Shown: positions 25,124 through 32,988 of the stretch, piece by piece
How positions within the stretch are numbered: position 1 is the first letter of the stretch
Layout of the letters: every line of letters starts with the position of its first letter
NCBI GenBank assembly: GCA_030446555.1
Contig: JAUJNA010000003.1
Coordinates: forward strand, 139,122-176,828
Length of the DNA stretch: 37,707 nucleotides
Direction of reading: 5' to 3'
Origin: Chloroflexota bacterium
GTDB taxonomy: Bacteria > Chloroflexota > Limnocylindria > Limnocylindrales > CSP1-4
Program-made: the position numbers and the translations under genes
Notes under the pieces: model-generated
Database searches by the model: none
What the model was told of the DNA's origin: nothing
What the model saw: the letters and a program-made list of their open reading frames with translations, nothing else

Positions 25124-26518
25124 TTAGTTCGCCCGGAGCTGCTCGAGACGGAGAGCGAGTGCCGCTTCCGTGTCGGCGTGGGCGGGCTCGCCGGCGAGGT
25201 TCGTGAGCTGCCAGGGGTCGGCCGTGAGGTCGAATAGCTCGCGCTCGCCTGTGTCGTACTCGATGTAGTGCCAGAGACCGCTCGGATCGGCGGCGGTCGT
25301 CCGGATGCCCCACCAGAGAGCCGTCCGAAGGCCGCCTGAGTTGTCGGAGCGATGCTCCTCGAGCAGCGCATCACGTCCGAGCGTCCCGGTCCCGTCGACC
25401 ACCGGCAGAAGTGATCGGCCGTCGGGCGCAGCCTGCCCGGTCGGGAAAGGCCCCAAGGTTACGCCGGCGGCCTCGGCGATGGTCGGTGCGAGGTCGATGT
25501 TCTGGACCCACTCACGGACCTCGCGCGCCTCGGCACCCCAGCGCGCTGGCCAGCGCATCCACAGCATCAGCGGCGTCGACGACGAGACACCCTTCAGCGG
25601 CCAGCGGTGGTCACCCCACGCCATCCCGTTGTCGACGGTCAGGATGAAGAGCGTGTTGCTCAGTCGACCCTGCTCGCGGAGCGCGAGCCGGACGTCGCGG
25701 AACATCTCGTCGACCGCGAGCAGCGACCGGCACGCCTTACCGAGTGGCCACCCCTTCGGGAACGTGTCGGACGCGGCCGACTGCGCTTGCATGAACGCCG
25801 GCTCGTCGCCGTCGATCGCGTCCCACGCGGGCGTCAACCGGGTCCCGATCGCCTTGCACCGGGCGTCACCCCTGTGGCGCACCGCTGGCTGCGGGAGCCC
25901 GTATGGGCCGTCAATGCCGTGCGGAGCGAACGGTGACAGGTAGAGGAAGAGCGGCTTGTCGAGCGGCGCCTTCCGCAGGAAGCCGAGCGCCCGATCCCGG
26001 TAATAGTCCGTCGAGTACGGCGCGTTCTTCTGGACACCATCGACCCAGACCGGCACGTCGCGGTAGCCGCCCTCTGCGAGCACGGAGTGGTCCCAACCAG
26101 GAGGCGTCTTGTCCTCGACCAGCACGAAGTCGTTCAGATACTTCCCCGAGGCGATGGTGTGGTAGCCGACGTCCTGTAGCGCTGTGGCGATCGTGACCGA
26201 CGGGTCGAACAGTCGACCGTCGTTCGCCGTCACGCCGTGGTGGTGCGAGTAGAGCCCGGTCAGGAAGGTTGCGCGAGCCGGACAGCAGAGCGGGTCGTTC
26301 CCGAACGCATTCCGGAAGCCGATGCCGCGATCGAGGAAGAACGACGAGAGCACGGGCTGGCGTTCGAACAGCTCGTCCGCGACGTCGGCAGCGAGATCGT
26401 CGAGCATGATCACGACGACGTTCGGCCGCTCATCGCCTGCAGCGGTTGGCCGCGCAGGCACCAGGAGCGCCGCGATCGCGAGCATGACGACCAACGTTCT
26501 CGTCACGAGTCCCCCCAC
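25124..26518 (-). CDS. Secreted type I sulfatase
   Basis: Sulfatases cleave sulfate esters from sugars, glycans or other molecules using a formylglycine made from Cys. This 464-residue protein has a signal peptide (TLVVMLAIAALLVPARPTAAG), the metal site NVVVIMLDDL, the active-site signature CCPARATFLTG (C-x-P-x-R, first Cys modified), ASGKY, SPFAPHG, LTVDNG and KGV. It is complete and of normal length. The ORF start is the GTG at 26518; the GTG at 26506, just after GGGGGG, is also possible. A near-consensus promoter precedes it. A formylglycine-generating enzyme must be elsewhere. As the only large intact gene in the element it is a candidate cargo gene. The substrate cannot be read from sequence. 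Confidence 0.9.
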   Translation of the reverse strand: MGGLVTRTLVVMLAIAALLVPARPTAAGDERPNVVVIMLDDLAADVADELFERQPVLSSFFLDRGIGFRNAFGNDPLCCPARATFLTGLYSHHHGVTANDGRLFDPSVTIATALQDVGYHTIASGKYLNDFVLVEDKTPPGWDHSVLAEGGYRDVPVWVDGVQKNAPYSTDYYRDRALGFLRKAPLDKPLFLYLSPFAPHGIDGPYGLPQPAVRHRGDARCKAIGTRLTPAWDAIDGDEPAFMQAQSAASDTFPKGWPLGKACRSLLAVDEMFRDVRLALREQGRLSNTLFILTVDNGMAWGDHRWPLKGVSSSTPLMLWMRWPARWGAEAREVREWVQNIDLAPTIAEAAGVTLGPFPTGQAAPDGRSLLPVVDGTGTLGRDALLEEHRSDNSGGLRTALWWGIRTTAADPSGLWHYIEYDTGERELFDLTADPWQLTNLAGEPAHADTEAALALRLEQLRAN

Positions 26519-26548
26519 ATGGCACCACCACGACGGATGGGCCGCGTC

Positions 26549-26576
26549 ACAGTACGCGGAATCGGCGCCCTGTCAA
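26549..26576 (-). promoter_or_regulatory. Sigma-70-like promoter for the sulfatase gene
   Basis: On the minus strand TTGACA and TACTGT are separated by 16 bp, ending about 30 bp before the GTG start. This is the best -35/-10 pair I found in the window and contrasts with the -35-less chromosomal promoters. Confidence 0.6.
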
Positions 26577-26898
26577 TGAGGAGCTCCTTAGTCGATGTCT
26601 ACCTCGGTGCCCGCCCCGCCTTAATCTCCGCCAGGCACCGCGCCATCTCGCGCACGACCGCTTCCTCGCTCGCGGCGATGGGCGGGTCGAGCCCGAGGCC
26701 GCGAAGGAGGCCGTCCAGAAGGCCCCGCTGGCACCCGATACGCCGTTCCTTCCGGCATCGTCCGTGCCCTTGACCCCAGGCCCGCGCCGCCTACGCCCGG
26801 CCAAATCGACGGCGCAAGGGGTCGCAGCGTCGCGCGACTATTCTTTCGGTGGACGGCTAGAGTCGGTGCATCCGGGTATTCGACCGAGCAGGGGGACG
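26577..26898. other. Spacer between divergent cargo genes
   Basis: No convincing gene is seen. On the minus strand a fragment reading LLRGLGLDPPIAASEEAVVR... ends at a TAG near 26598 but lacks a start and may be a gene remnant. A TAGAGT near 26859 could be the -10 of the deacetylase gene. Confidence 0.35.
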
Positions 26899-27835
26899 AT
26901 GAGACTCGCAGCACTTGCGCTGGTGCTCCTGACGAGCTGTACGACGGCCGTCCCAGCCGCTTCGCCGACGACCGTGGCGCAGCCGTCCGGGGCAACGCCG
27001 ACAGAGGCGGCGACAGAGACGCCGATACAGGCGCCCACTCCTACGGACGAGCCGTCGCCCACGCCTAGTGCCACGCTCTCGCCCACAACCGACCTCGGCG
27101 CGCGCGACGCCACCACTCGCGCCGACGGGCATCGCCGACGCCGAGCTCTCGCCTGCGGCGTCGGGCGACGGTCTCGTCCGTCGCGGTCCGCGCGACAGCA
27201 CGCGTATCGCGCTGACGTTCGATGCCGACATGACGGCATCGATGCGACAAGCCGTCCTAGATGGGGAAGCGGCCCACTACGACGCGCGCATCATCGCGCT
27301 GCTCCGTGAAACGTCGACCGAAGCCACGCTCTTCATCACCGGTCTGTGGGCGAAGACGTACCCGTCGCAGGCGCGATCGTTCGCTTCGGATCCGCTTTTC
27401 GAGCTGGCCAACCACTCCTGGGACCACCGTGCGTTCCGGTCGCCTTGCTATGGCTTGGCGGCGGTCACGACGGACAGCGCGCGGCGGCGCCAGATATCCC
27501 GGACTGTCGCGTATCTGCGCGAGCTGACCGGCGTCACGACACGCCACTTTCGATTTCCGGGTGGTTGTCACTCGAGCTCTGACGTCTCTCTCGTCTACGA
27601 CGAAGCACACATCCCCGTGCAGTGGGATGTGGTGTCCGGGGATCCGTTCCAGACGGACGCGAGCGTCATCGTCGACAACGTCCTCCAGGGCACGCGCGGC
27701 GGGTCCATCATCGTCATGCACATGAACGGGCGTCCGAACGCTCCGAAGACCTACCGAGCGCTCAGGACGATCATTCCCGAGCTGAAGTCACGGGGGTATC
27801 GCTTCGTGACGCTCTCGACGCTCCTAGGATCGTAG
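26899..27835 (+). pseudogene. Polysaccharide deacetylase lipoprotein, one frameshift
   Basis: NodB-type deacetylases remove acetyl groups from glycans such as peptidoglycan, chitin or biofilm polysaccharide outside the cell. The ATG at 26899, preceded by a G-rich stretch, gives a lipoprotein signal (MRLAALALVLLTSC) and a Thr/Pro/Ala linker to about 27070. The rest is in another frame: STRIALTFDADM (motif 1), ANHSWDHRAF (H-x3-H metal site), RHFRFPGG, QWDVVSGDPF and GSIIVMHMNG. One indel around 27070-27110, in a CG-rich stretch, would restore about 310 residues. TFDAD replaces the usual TFDDG. The domain part is intact, so an internal start could still yield a cytosolic piece. It is divergent from the sulfatase. 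Confidence 0.75.
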
Positions 27836-27936
27836 GGACGAGGCCCTGAGGGAGGCTGGTTGGCACCGCTTACCAGCGGCTTTGTGGCGCCGTTCTCTTG
27901 TCGCTGGTCCGCGTCACTCCGCCTGGCGGTCAGGCC

Positions 27937-28056
27937 GTGGAGGACCGCCAGATCATCGTCTTCCATCACCCGGACGGAAGGTTCTCGGAGGTCTGGGTCT
28001 ATCCCCAGGACCAGTACCGGATGGACGAGATGATCGCAGCGGGGGCGCCGCGCTAG
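27937..28056 (+). CDS. Small protein (39 aa), not in ORF track
   Basis: GTG at 27937 opens a 39-codon frame starting VEDRQIIVFHHPDG and continuing RFSEVWVYPQDQYRMDEMIAAGAPR. The same frame extends upstream to a TTG at 27898. The residue mix is protein-like, with a beta-hairpin look, and the frame ends cleanly. It is too short to be sure. It lies alone between the deacetylase and the minus-strand element genes. Confidence 0.4.
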   Translation: MEDRQIIVFHHPDGRFSEVWVYPQDQYRMDEMIAAGAPR

Positions 28057-28143
28057 GAAAGGGAAAGGGTGACCCATCCGAGGGCCGCCCGCCGCCAATG
28101 GACCACTCGACAACCCTAGCGGCGGACCGCGAGCTCGGCGGTG

Positions 28144-28527
28144 TCAGCTAGTCCCATCGTCGGCCCCATCTGGTCCTGATGCCGCTCGATAGGCGATGCT
28201 GGGCAGCTTCGCGAAGATCAGGTCCACCTGCTGGCTGAACTTCGGGACGTCGGCATGGGGATAGGCGACGCCCAAGCGCTCGTGGAGACCGTTGCGCTCC
28301 GCCATCGCCCGGCGCAAGGCGACGAACGCTGTGCCGGCGGTCGCCAGATCGCCTGCCAGGACCGCCCGCTCGAACGCGGCACGCGCCTCCCTCTCCCGCT
28401 CCTCAGCCGCCTGGAAAGCCGACCGGTGGGCATCTAGCCGCTTCTGCTCCGCCCAGTGCTCCAGCATCGCCTTGTCGGGCCGGCGTAGCCCCTGCGAGCG
28501 CCTCCACTGCTCTTCCTCGGTCGTCAT
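28144..28527 (-). CDS. Hypothetical element protein, coiled-coil (127 aa)
   Basis: The ATG at 28527 is backed by a strong GGGAGGTT ribosome site. The protein starts MTTEEEQWRRSQGLRRP. A long Glu/Arg/Ala-rich helix (HRSAFQAAEEREREARAAFERAVLAGDLATAGTAFVALRRAMAERNGL) should form a coiled coil. It ends in LIFAKLPSIAYRAAS. No known domain is recognised; the charge pattern resembles small phage or satellite accessory proteins. The frame is intact. The longer ORF start (28602) is rejected because of the ribosome site. Confidence 0.65.
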   Translation of the reverse strand: MTTEEEQWRRSQGLRRPDKAMLEHWAEQKRLDAHRSAFQAAEEREREARAAFERAVLAGDLATAGTAFVALRRAMAERNGLHERLGVAYPHADVPKFSQQVDLIFAKLPSIAYRAASGPDGADDGTS

Positions 28528-28897
28528 CGTGAACCTCCCAACAGGCCCCCACCCCCACGGTGTCAGGGTGGTCTCGCTCCACTCCCGTCGAGCCGCTGAC
28601 ATCGCGGCCCGCTGCCTTGGCGGCCGCCTTGGCCTGCTTGTAGAACCCCAGGCTCATGCGCATGGCCGGCGAGATCATCGCGTCGTGGGTGCCCTGCTCG
28701 ACGAGCTGCGCCAGTCGCTCCATGGTCGGATCGAAGCGCCACATCTCCGCGAGCTCGCGCACGCGGCGCTGCTCACCCGTCTCGTCCTCTCGTGTCCGGT
28801 ACATCGTCGTGCCTCCTTCAGGCTCTGGCGCCAGACGCGCCTCCAGGTCAGCGATCCGCGCTCTCAGCGCGCGGATCTCGTCATAGGGATCGGTCAT
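28403..28897 (-). CDS. Hypothetical element protein, coiled-coil start; C-terminus doubtful
   Basis: The ATG at 28897 overlaps the stop of the terminase-like gene (ATGA). The first half is convincing: MTDPYDEIRALRARIADLEARL (coiled coil), then EQRRVRELAEMWRFDPTMERLAQLVEQGTHDAM and SPAMRMSLGFYKQAKAAAKAAG. After that the frame runs 125 bp into the next gene and looks like translated shadow (GRAVEALAGATPARQGDAG...), so the true stop was probably lost by an indel near 28600. The native protein would be about 90-100 residues. Function unknown. Confidence 0.5.
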   Translation of the reverse strand: MTDPYDEIRALRARIADLEARLAPEPEGGTTMYRTREDETGEQRRVRELAEMWRFDPTMERLAQLVEQGTHDAMISPAMRMSLGFYKQAKAAAKAAGRDVSGSTGVERDHPDTVGVGACWEVHDDDRGRAVEALAGATPARQGDAGALGGAEAARCPPVGFPGG

Positions 28898-29326
28898 GCC
28901 GGTGCGTCCTCGTCTCCGGTCCTGATGGCGCGCAAGTGCGCATAGGGCGATGGGGTCGGCGCCAGGAGCGTCGGTCCCATCGGCTCCGGCGCGCGCCATC
29001 GCCGGTCGGCTGCACCCTTGGGTGTCAATCCGAACGAGTCAGACCACAGGCGGAGCTCGGAGGCGCGCTGGAACCGACCGAGCTGCACCTGGTCGTACAG
29101 CCCGATGACGATGCGCAGCCCGGGCAGGTCGCCCGGCGTCCAGTGCGCGGCGAACCACGAGCCGAACCAGACGCGCCAGGCGTCTCGTGACTCGTCGGTG
29201 AGCCCACTCGGGAGGCTTCGGTACGCGACCGTGCTGCCAGCCGATGCCGGACGCGGCCTTCCACTCGCCGCGGCGCAGCGGGCGCGGCCGTGGCGTGCGT
29301 CCTTCGGCGAAGCCTTGACCCGCCAT
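28894..29326 (-). pseudogene. Phage terminase small subunit-like protein, one frameshift
   Basis: The ATG at 29326 gives MAGQGFAEGRTPRPRPLRRG and on to VPK. After an indel near 29215 (in CCTCCC) the next frame reads LPSGLTDESRDAWRVWFGSWFAAHWTPGDLPGLRIVIGLYDQVQLGRFQRASELRLWSDSFGLTPKGAADRRW. The pattern of one Trp-rich helical pair, LYDQV, ELR and FGLTPKG is that of P27/TerS-like small terminase subunits of actinophages. TerS binds the packaging site and directs the large subunit. There is no large subunit here. In satellites such as PICIs a private TerS redirects helper packaging. Its stop overlaps the next gene. Confidence 0.65.
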
Positions 29327-29383
29327 CAGGAAAAAAACCCCCAGAGTCCTACAGAGGGGAAGACTGCTGCGGCTTGGTCACCG

Positions 29384-29643
29384 CTACAACGTCGCATCTT
29401 TTGCCCATCCCCACCCGGTCCGCGTCATGCCGCACGCTCCGCGAGGTCCCGCAGCGGGCGCGACCGCGTGGACCGTCGCCGGACCGACGAGCTGCCGGAA
29501 ACAGCTCTCTGTCCCCATGGCTGCCAAGGCCGGTCGGCAGACGTACCGGAGACGGCCCGCGCCCCGAGCGGCCAGAAGGCGAGCAGCTCAGCGAGCGGTC
29601 TCAGCTTCGCGCACGCGGCGCACTGACCGATGGTGTGCTCACT
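29384..29643 (-). pseudogene. Small zinc-ribbon-like protein, frameshifted
   Basis: One frame gives SEHTIGQCAACAKLRPLAELLAFWPLG. After an indel near 29575 (in GGGGCGCGGGCC) another frame gives AGRLRYVCRPALAAMGTESCFRQLVGPATVHAVAP and a TAG at 29384. The cysteines C-x2-C, then VC and SC, could form a zinc knuckle. Small LLAFWP-containing Cys proteins recur in mobile elements of Chloroflexota, as far as I recall. The start codon is unclear. Hairpin A lies at its 5' end. Confidence 0.5.
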
Positions 29644-29644
29644 T

Positions 29645-29683
29645 GCTTTCCGCCCCGTTAGTGGGAGAGGTAGGGGCAGAAAG
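29645..29683 (-). repeat. Hairpin A of a three-member family
   Basis: On the minus strand CTTTCTGCCCC pairs with GGGGCGGAAAG over 11 positions (one G-U), loop 16 nt. On the plus strand the same position is a C-A mismatch, so the structure is better as minus-strand RNA. Confidence 0.65.
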
Positions 29684-29712
29684 AAACCGAGGACTCCCAC
29701 CGTTCGGAGAAA

Positions 29713-29752
29713 TGCTTTCTGCCCATAGGTCCTCTTCTATGGGGGCAGAAAG
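29713..29752 (-). repeat. Hairpin B of a three-member family
   Basis: CTTTCTGCCC pairs with GGGCAGAAAG and an inner ATAG/CTAT adds four pairs beyond a two-base bulge, with an 8-nt loop. This is the most stable-looking of the three. Confidence 0.7.
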
Positions 29753-30675
29753 AAACGCATCCCTCGAGGACACCGCGTAGCGGTACGGGTCGCCCTCCGC
29801 CCCTTGCCCCTCGGACCGCTTGACCAGCGCCGAGCGCCTGGGCAAGCGCCCGCTGAAGCGTGATGCGGGCGCGCGCGTCCCCGAGAGGTGCTCGTGGAGC
29901 TCATCCACGGTCTGCCCTGGCGCGGGGCCGAGCGAGCTCGAGTAGGCTTCGTCCGCGCCTCCATGAGCGCCACCTCGGTCTCGTCGCCCAGCGCGACGTA
30001 CTGCCCGTCGACCAGCTCGACGACGAGCGTGTCGGGTGTCTCGTCGAACCGGCTGAGGGCGTGGATGACGCGGATGCTCGGACGGCTGTTGCCCTCGCCG
30101 CGGGCGGATCGAGCAGGATGTCCACGCCGCCGCCGAACGCGGTGGAGCCTCGCGTCGACTCACCCACGTCGCCGCCGCTCTTGCGCTCGTGTCTGATCAC
30201 GACGGCGAACCCTCGGCGGCAGCGGCCTGGAGCGGCTCGATGGCCTCCTGCGCCTGGCCGGCGCTGTTCTCGCCTTCGCCGCGGATGGCCGCGAACTGGC
30301 CGAGCGTATCCACCACGATGAGCCTGGCGCCACGACGACGCGCCTCGGCGACGGCAGCCCTTCACGACGTCTGGCCATGACGAGGCCGATAGGTGTCCCG
30401 CCAGGTGAGCAGGGTGAAGTCGTCACGGTCGAGTAGGTCAGCCCGCCGCAGCGCCTCGCGGAGACTGGCCGGCGGCTGCTCGGTGAGGTAGACGACGCCG
30501 GTCGATCGTCGGCTGGCTCCATGAAATCGAGGCCATCGAGGACCGCCCGGCAGAGCGCCATGACGAACGTCGTCTTGCCGGCGCTCTTGATCTTGCCGCT
30601 CACCTCGGTTCCCGCTCCGAACGCGACATACGGAGGTGCCGGCCACTCGACGGACGGCGGCAGCTCGGCGGCCAT
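29753..30675 (-). pseudogene. RepA-like AAA ATPase (AAA_25 type), many frameshifts
   Basis: Joined frames give SVEWPAPPYVAFGAGTEVSGKIKSAGKTTFVMALCRAVLDGLDF (Walker A-like), then TGVVYLTEQPPASLREALRRADLLDRDDFTLLTWRDTY, then AVAEARRRGARLIVVDTLGQFAAIRGEGENSAG (Walker B LIVVDT), then GFAVVIRHERKSGGDVGESTRGSTAFGGGVDILLDP and a C-terminal helical piece (LMEARTKPT..., GQTVDELHEHLSGTRA). RecA-fold RepA-like helicases of this sort start replication of plasmids and satellites. About five indels make it non-functional as written. The start is the ATG at 30675, with hairpin C 30-65 bp upstream. The 3' end is uncertain. Confidence 0.75.
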
Positions 30676-30703
30676 CTCACGGGCCGTGCGGAAGAGTCCA
30701 GGT

Positions 30704-30741
30704 TGCTTTCACCCGTACGGGTGGTGTATGGGCAGAAAGCA
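30704..30741 (-). repeat. Hairpin C of a three-member family, upstream of the ATPase
   Basis: TGCTTTC and GAAAGCA pair perfectly, with a further CCC/GGG after a small internal loop. The interior contains the palindrome ACCCGTACGGGT (30711-30722). Arms match hairpins A and B; the spacer is 19 rather than 23 nt. Confidence 0.6.
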
Positions 30742-30760
30742 CTTGGAGCGGCGCGGGCAC

Positions 30761-31033
30761 CTAACCACGCATCGGCTCCACGTTCGCGCCACCGTTCAGT
30801 AAGCGCCGTTGCCGTTCGATGAAGTAGCTTTCGTCGGCCGGCCCATCCCAGTCGGTCATGAGGGCATCCATCACGACCGTGTTCCCAGGGCCAAAAGCTG
30901 TCGATAGTCTTCTGCGTCGATCTCGTCCAGGCGCCGTTCGAGTGTCTCGACGCGGGCCTCTAGCTCCCCGACGCGGTCGCGCCGTGGCGGCGGATAGCCG
31001 TATCGCCTCTCGGTCGTCCTGGACGTGCCCCAC
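30761..31033 (-). pseudogene. Coiled-coil element protein, frameshifted
   Basis: The rebuilt order is RDRVGELEARVETLERRLDEIDAEDYRQLLALG (a clear leucine-zipper coiled coil) in the frame of ORF 30871-31371. After an indel near 30890 it continues TVVMDALMTDWDGPADESYFIERQRRLLNGGANVEPMRG to a TAG at 30761. The N-terminus is unclear; a GTG at 31033 (VGHVQDDREAIR) is one option. No enzyme motif. It sits directly upstream of the ATPase and may have been a regulator or Rep partner. Confidence 0.45.
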
Positions 31034-31114
31034 GGGCCGAGCCGATTAGCCGGTCGAACGGTTCGCACGTCTGGAGCCCGCGATACCGTGAGGCGTCGCT
31101 GGCGACTGGAGCCG

Positions 31115-31390
31115 TCAGCGTGGCCGCGGGAGTGTCTGAAACACCCGCGGCCTTCCTTTGCGTCGAGCCATCGCCGAGCGTGCGGCCATCGCCGCGAAGT
31201 GAGTTCGCTCGGTTGCGGCTGCGCGAGCGTCACGTTCCGGCCCCGGTACGGTCCTCGGGATGCCCGAATAGAATTGCCGTGCGGCCGCCTCACGGCGGCC
31301 GCGGTGTATTCCAAGGGGTCGCGCCGAGCGCGCAGCGTTAGGCCGCCTACCTTGCCCCACTGTGCTTGCAATCGCCTGGTCGATTGCCAT
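31115..31390 (-). pseudogene. Small basic element protein, frameshifted
   Basis: One frame gives QAQWGKVGGLTLRARRDPLEYTAAA. Another then gives REAAARQFYSGIPRTVPGPERDARAAATERTHFAAMAARSAMARRKGRPR. The rebuilt protein is short, very basic and helical, like other GK-(x)-GGL small proteins in mobile elements of this group. A GC-rich hairpin (31281-31302) lies at the frame junction and may have promoted slippage. The start is unclear. Function unknown. Confidence 0.45.
31281..31302. repeat. GC-rich 9-bp hairpin
   Basis: GCGGCCGCC-TCAC-GGCGGCCGC is a perfect 9-bp stem with a 4-nt loop, inside the decayed small basic gene. It could cause replication or sequencing slippage exactly where the frame changes. 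Confidence 0.7.
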
Positions 31391-31482
31391 CGCAGCGACG
31401 ATAGTCCTCACCACGAGGTCACCCACGTCCGGTCGCGGACCGCTCAATACTCCGACAAATCGGTGGACACCTATCCGCCGGC

Positions 31483-31633
31483 TTAGACGCTGCGAGGCTT
31501 CGGTAGCCCATCCTCCCGGACCCAACGGCGCACAGTGTCCTCGTTGATGAACCTTCTGGGGGAGCTCGGTGAGGTAGCGGTTGAGTTGATCGGTGACCTC
31601 ACGCCAGCGAAGCGGCTGTCCCAGGGCTTTCAT
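31483..31633 (-). pseudogene. Excisionase-like HTH protein, one frameshift
   Basis: The ATG at 31633 starts MKALGQPLRWREVTDQLNRY and runs to LPQK. After a one-base indel near 31553 the other frame gives FINEDTVRRWVREDGLPKPRSV and a TAA at 31483. TVRRWVREDGLP is the recognition helix and wing of MerR/Xis-type HTH_17 domains. About 50 residues fits an excisionase or AlpA-like activator. It lies two genes from the integrase, as expected for Xis. ORF 31115-31633 is a fusion created by the frameshift. Confidence 0.6.
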
Positions 31634-31643
31634 CTGTTCAACA

Positions 31644-31901
31644 TCACGATGCGGTAGTGCGTCGGGAACCTGATACCTGTCGGCCCCGGCGGGTTGTCAC
31701 GAGATTGGTCGGCATAGAGCCGAGCTCCTCGCGCATCTGCGGCCCGGCCATGCGCAGGATGCCTTCCGGAACGTCTTCCAGGTCGTACACCTGGCCCGCG
31801 AGCCAGTCCGATCTCGTGACGAAGGCCATCCGCATCTTCCCACGTGCCAACATCTCCTCAGCGCCTTTGATCTCCTCCGGCGTCGGGTCACGTCCACTCA
31901 T
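31644..31901 (-). CDS. Hypothetical element protein (85 aa)
   Basis: The protein starts MSGRDPTPEEIKGAEEMLARGKMRMAFVTR and continues SDWLAGQVYDLEDVPEGILRMAGPQM. Acidic to neutral, helical, and without cysteines or a membrane helix. Its ATG overlaps the integrase TGA (ATGA), so it is read from the same transcript. The last 20 residues (RRGRQVSGSRRTTAS) look unlike the rest and could be past an indel. No family recognised. Confidence 0.55.
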   Translation of the reverse strand: MSGRDPTPEEIKGAEEMLARGKMRMAFVTRSDWLAGQVYDLEDVPEGILRMAGPQMREELGSMPTNLVTTRRGRQVSGSRRTTAS

Positions 31902-32846
31902 AGCTCGTCTCCTGGGTTGAAGCGGCGAGCGGCCGCGATGGCTCGGTCCGAACGGGTCGACGCGGCATAGCGCGCGACCATCTCCCGGCTCCGCCAGCCG
32001 GCGAGCTGCATGAGGTCCGTCTCCTGCATGCCCCCGGCGAGCATCGTGTGGGCGTAGGAGTGGCGGAACTGGTGCGCATGGAGCATCGACACGCCGGCGG
32101 CCGCCCCGCGGTCCCTGAGCGCCTGTGCGATGCCGGAGTCCGTCAGGCGGCCCCTGCGCCCCAGCCAGAGCCAGGGGAGGGCAGCGGCTTCGTGGCGGCT
32201 CCGGAGCCGCACGTAGCGGTCCAGCGCCTTCACGGCCTTGGCTCCGACGTAGACCACGCGCCTCGGCGGCCCTTGCCCATGACGCGGATGACCCCGCTGT
32301 CCAGGTCGAGGTCGTTGGTCATGGCGTCATCGGGCGTCCACCGGAGGTTGGCGCATCTGGCGAGACGTGCGCCCGTCCCGATGAACGTGCGCACGAGCGC
32401 CATGTCGCGCCGCTGCTCGAAGTCCTGCCCTCGCAGGCGGCCAGGATGGCGCGGAGTTGACCGGGCGTGAGCACGTCGGGCTGTTCCTCGGGGATGCGCG
32501 GCTTGCGCATGCGCGCCATCGGCGACTCGCGGATCTCGCCTTCCTCAGCGGCCCAGGCGAAGAACACCTTGAGCGCCACGAAACGGTTGGCCGCGGTGGC
32601 CGGGCGCCAGCGCTCCAGCAGGTGCTCGATGAACGCCTCGACGTGCTCCCGGCGGATGGTCGCCAGGTCGGCTGGCATGCCGCGCTCATCGAGGAACGCT
32701 GCCAGTCGGCCTACCGAGTCCAGGTAGGTGCGCGTCGTGTTCGGGCTGAGGTTGCTGGCGCGGAGGTGACGGGCCCAGCTCGCTGCGTTGACGGCTAGGT
32801 CCCCGCGTGCTTCGATACGCGGTACTGCGGGTGCGGCTCGACTCAT
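31898..32846 (-). pseudogene. Tyrosine recombinase (element integrase), two frameshifts
   Basis: Integrases of this family join element and tRNA att sites through an Arg-His-Arg-Tyr active site. The ATG at 32846 gives an SAM-like core-binding domain (HLRASNLSPNTTRTYLDSVGRLAAFLDERG, EAFIEHLLERW, NRFVALKVFFAWAAEEGEI) and LTPGQLRAILAACEG. After an indel near 32440 another frame reads RDMALVRTFIGTGARLARCANLRW (first catalytic Arg), and after a second near 32265 YVGAKAVKALDRY...HAHQFRHSYAHTMLAGG (H-x-x-R) and REMVARYAAST (Tyr). All catalytic residues exist but in three frames. It sits beside the intact tRNA-Arg, as element integrases do, and would be about 310 residues if repaired. Confidence 0.85.
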
Positions 32847-32952
32847 GCTCGTGGGGCTCCTGGTGCGGTCCGAAGTCGCGCCAGTTTACCGCTCTACAAG
32901 CGCTGTAGGCAAGCCCTCCCGCAGTTATCCGCTCCAAGTGAGCGTGGAATGT

Positions 32953-32988
32953 GCGCCCGTAGCTCAGTGGATAGAGCGGATGGCTTCG
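32953..32988 (+). repeat. Right att copy within tRNA-Arg (36 bp)
   Basis: Identical to 23879-23914. Because the intact tRNA is at this end, the element must carry a replacement 5' half that restores the gene after insertion. Confidence 0.8.

Noticed and set aside
26547-26995. Minus-strand ORFs 26547-26804 and 26621-26995
   Set aside because: They overlap the deacetylase promoter and signal peptide, lack ribosome sites and are low complexity. At most a gene remnant is present.
29645-30741. CRISPR array or IS terminal repeats from the repeated GGGCAGAAAG
   Set aside because: The copies are hairpins at irregular distance without regular spacers, and no transposase lies between them.
31115-31633. 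172-aa minus-strand ORF as one gene
   Set aside because: It joins the start of the Xis-like gene to the end of another small gene through a frameshift. The native stop of the Xis-like gene is at 31483.
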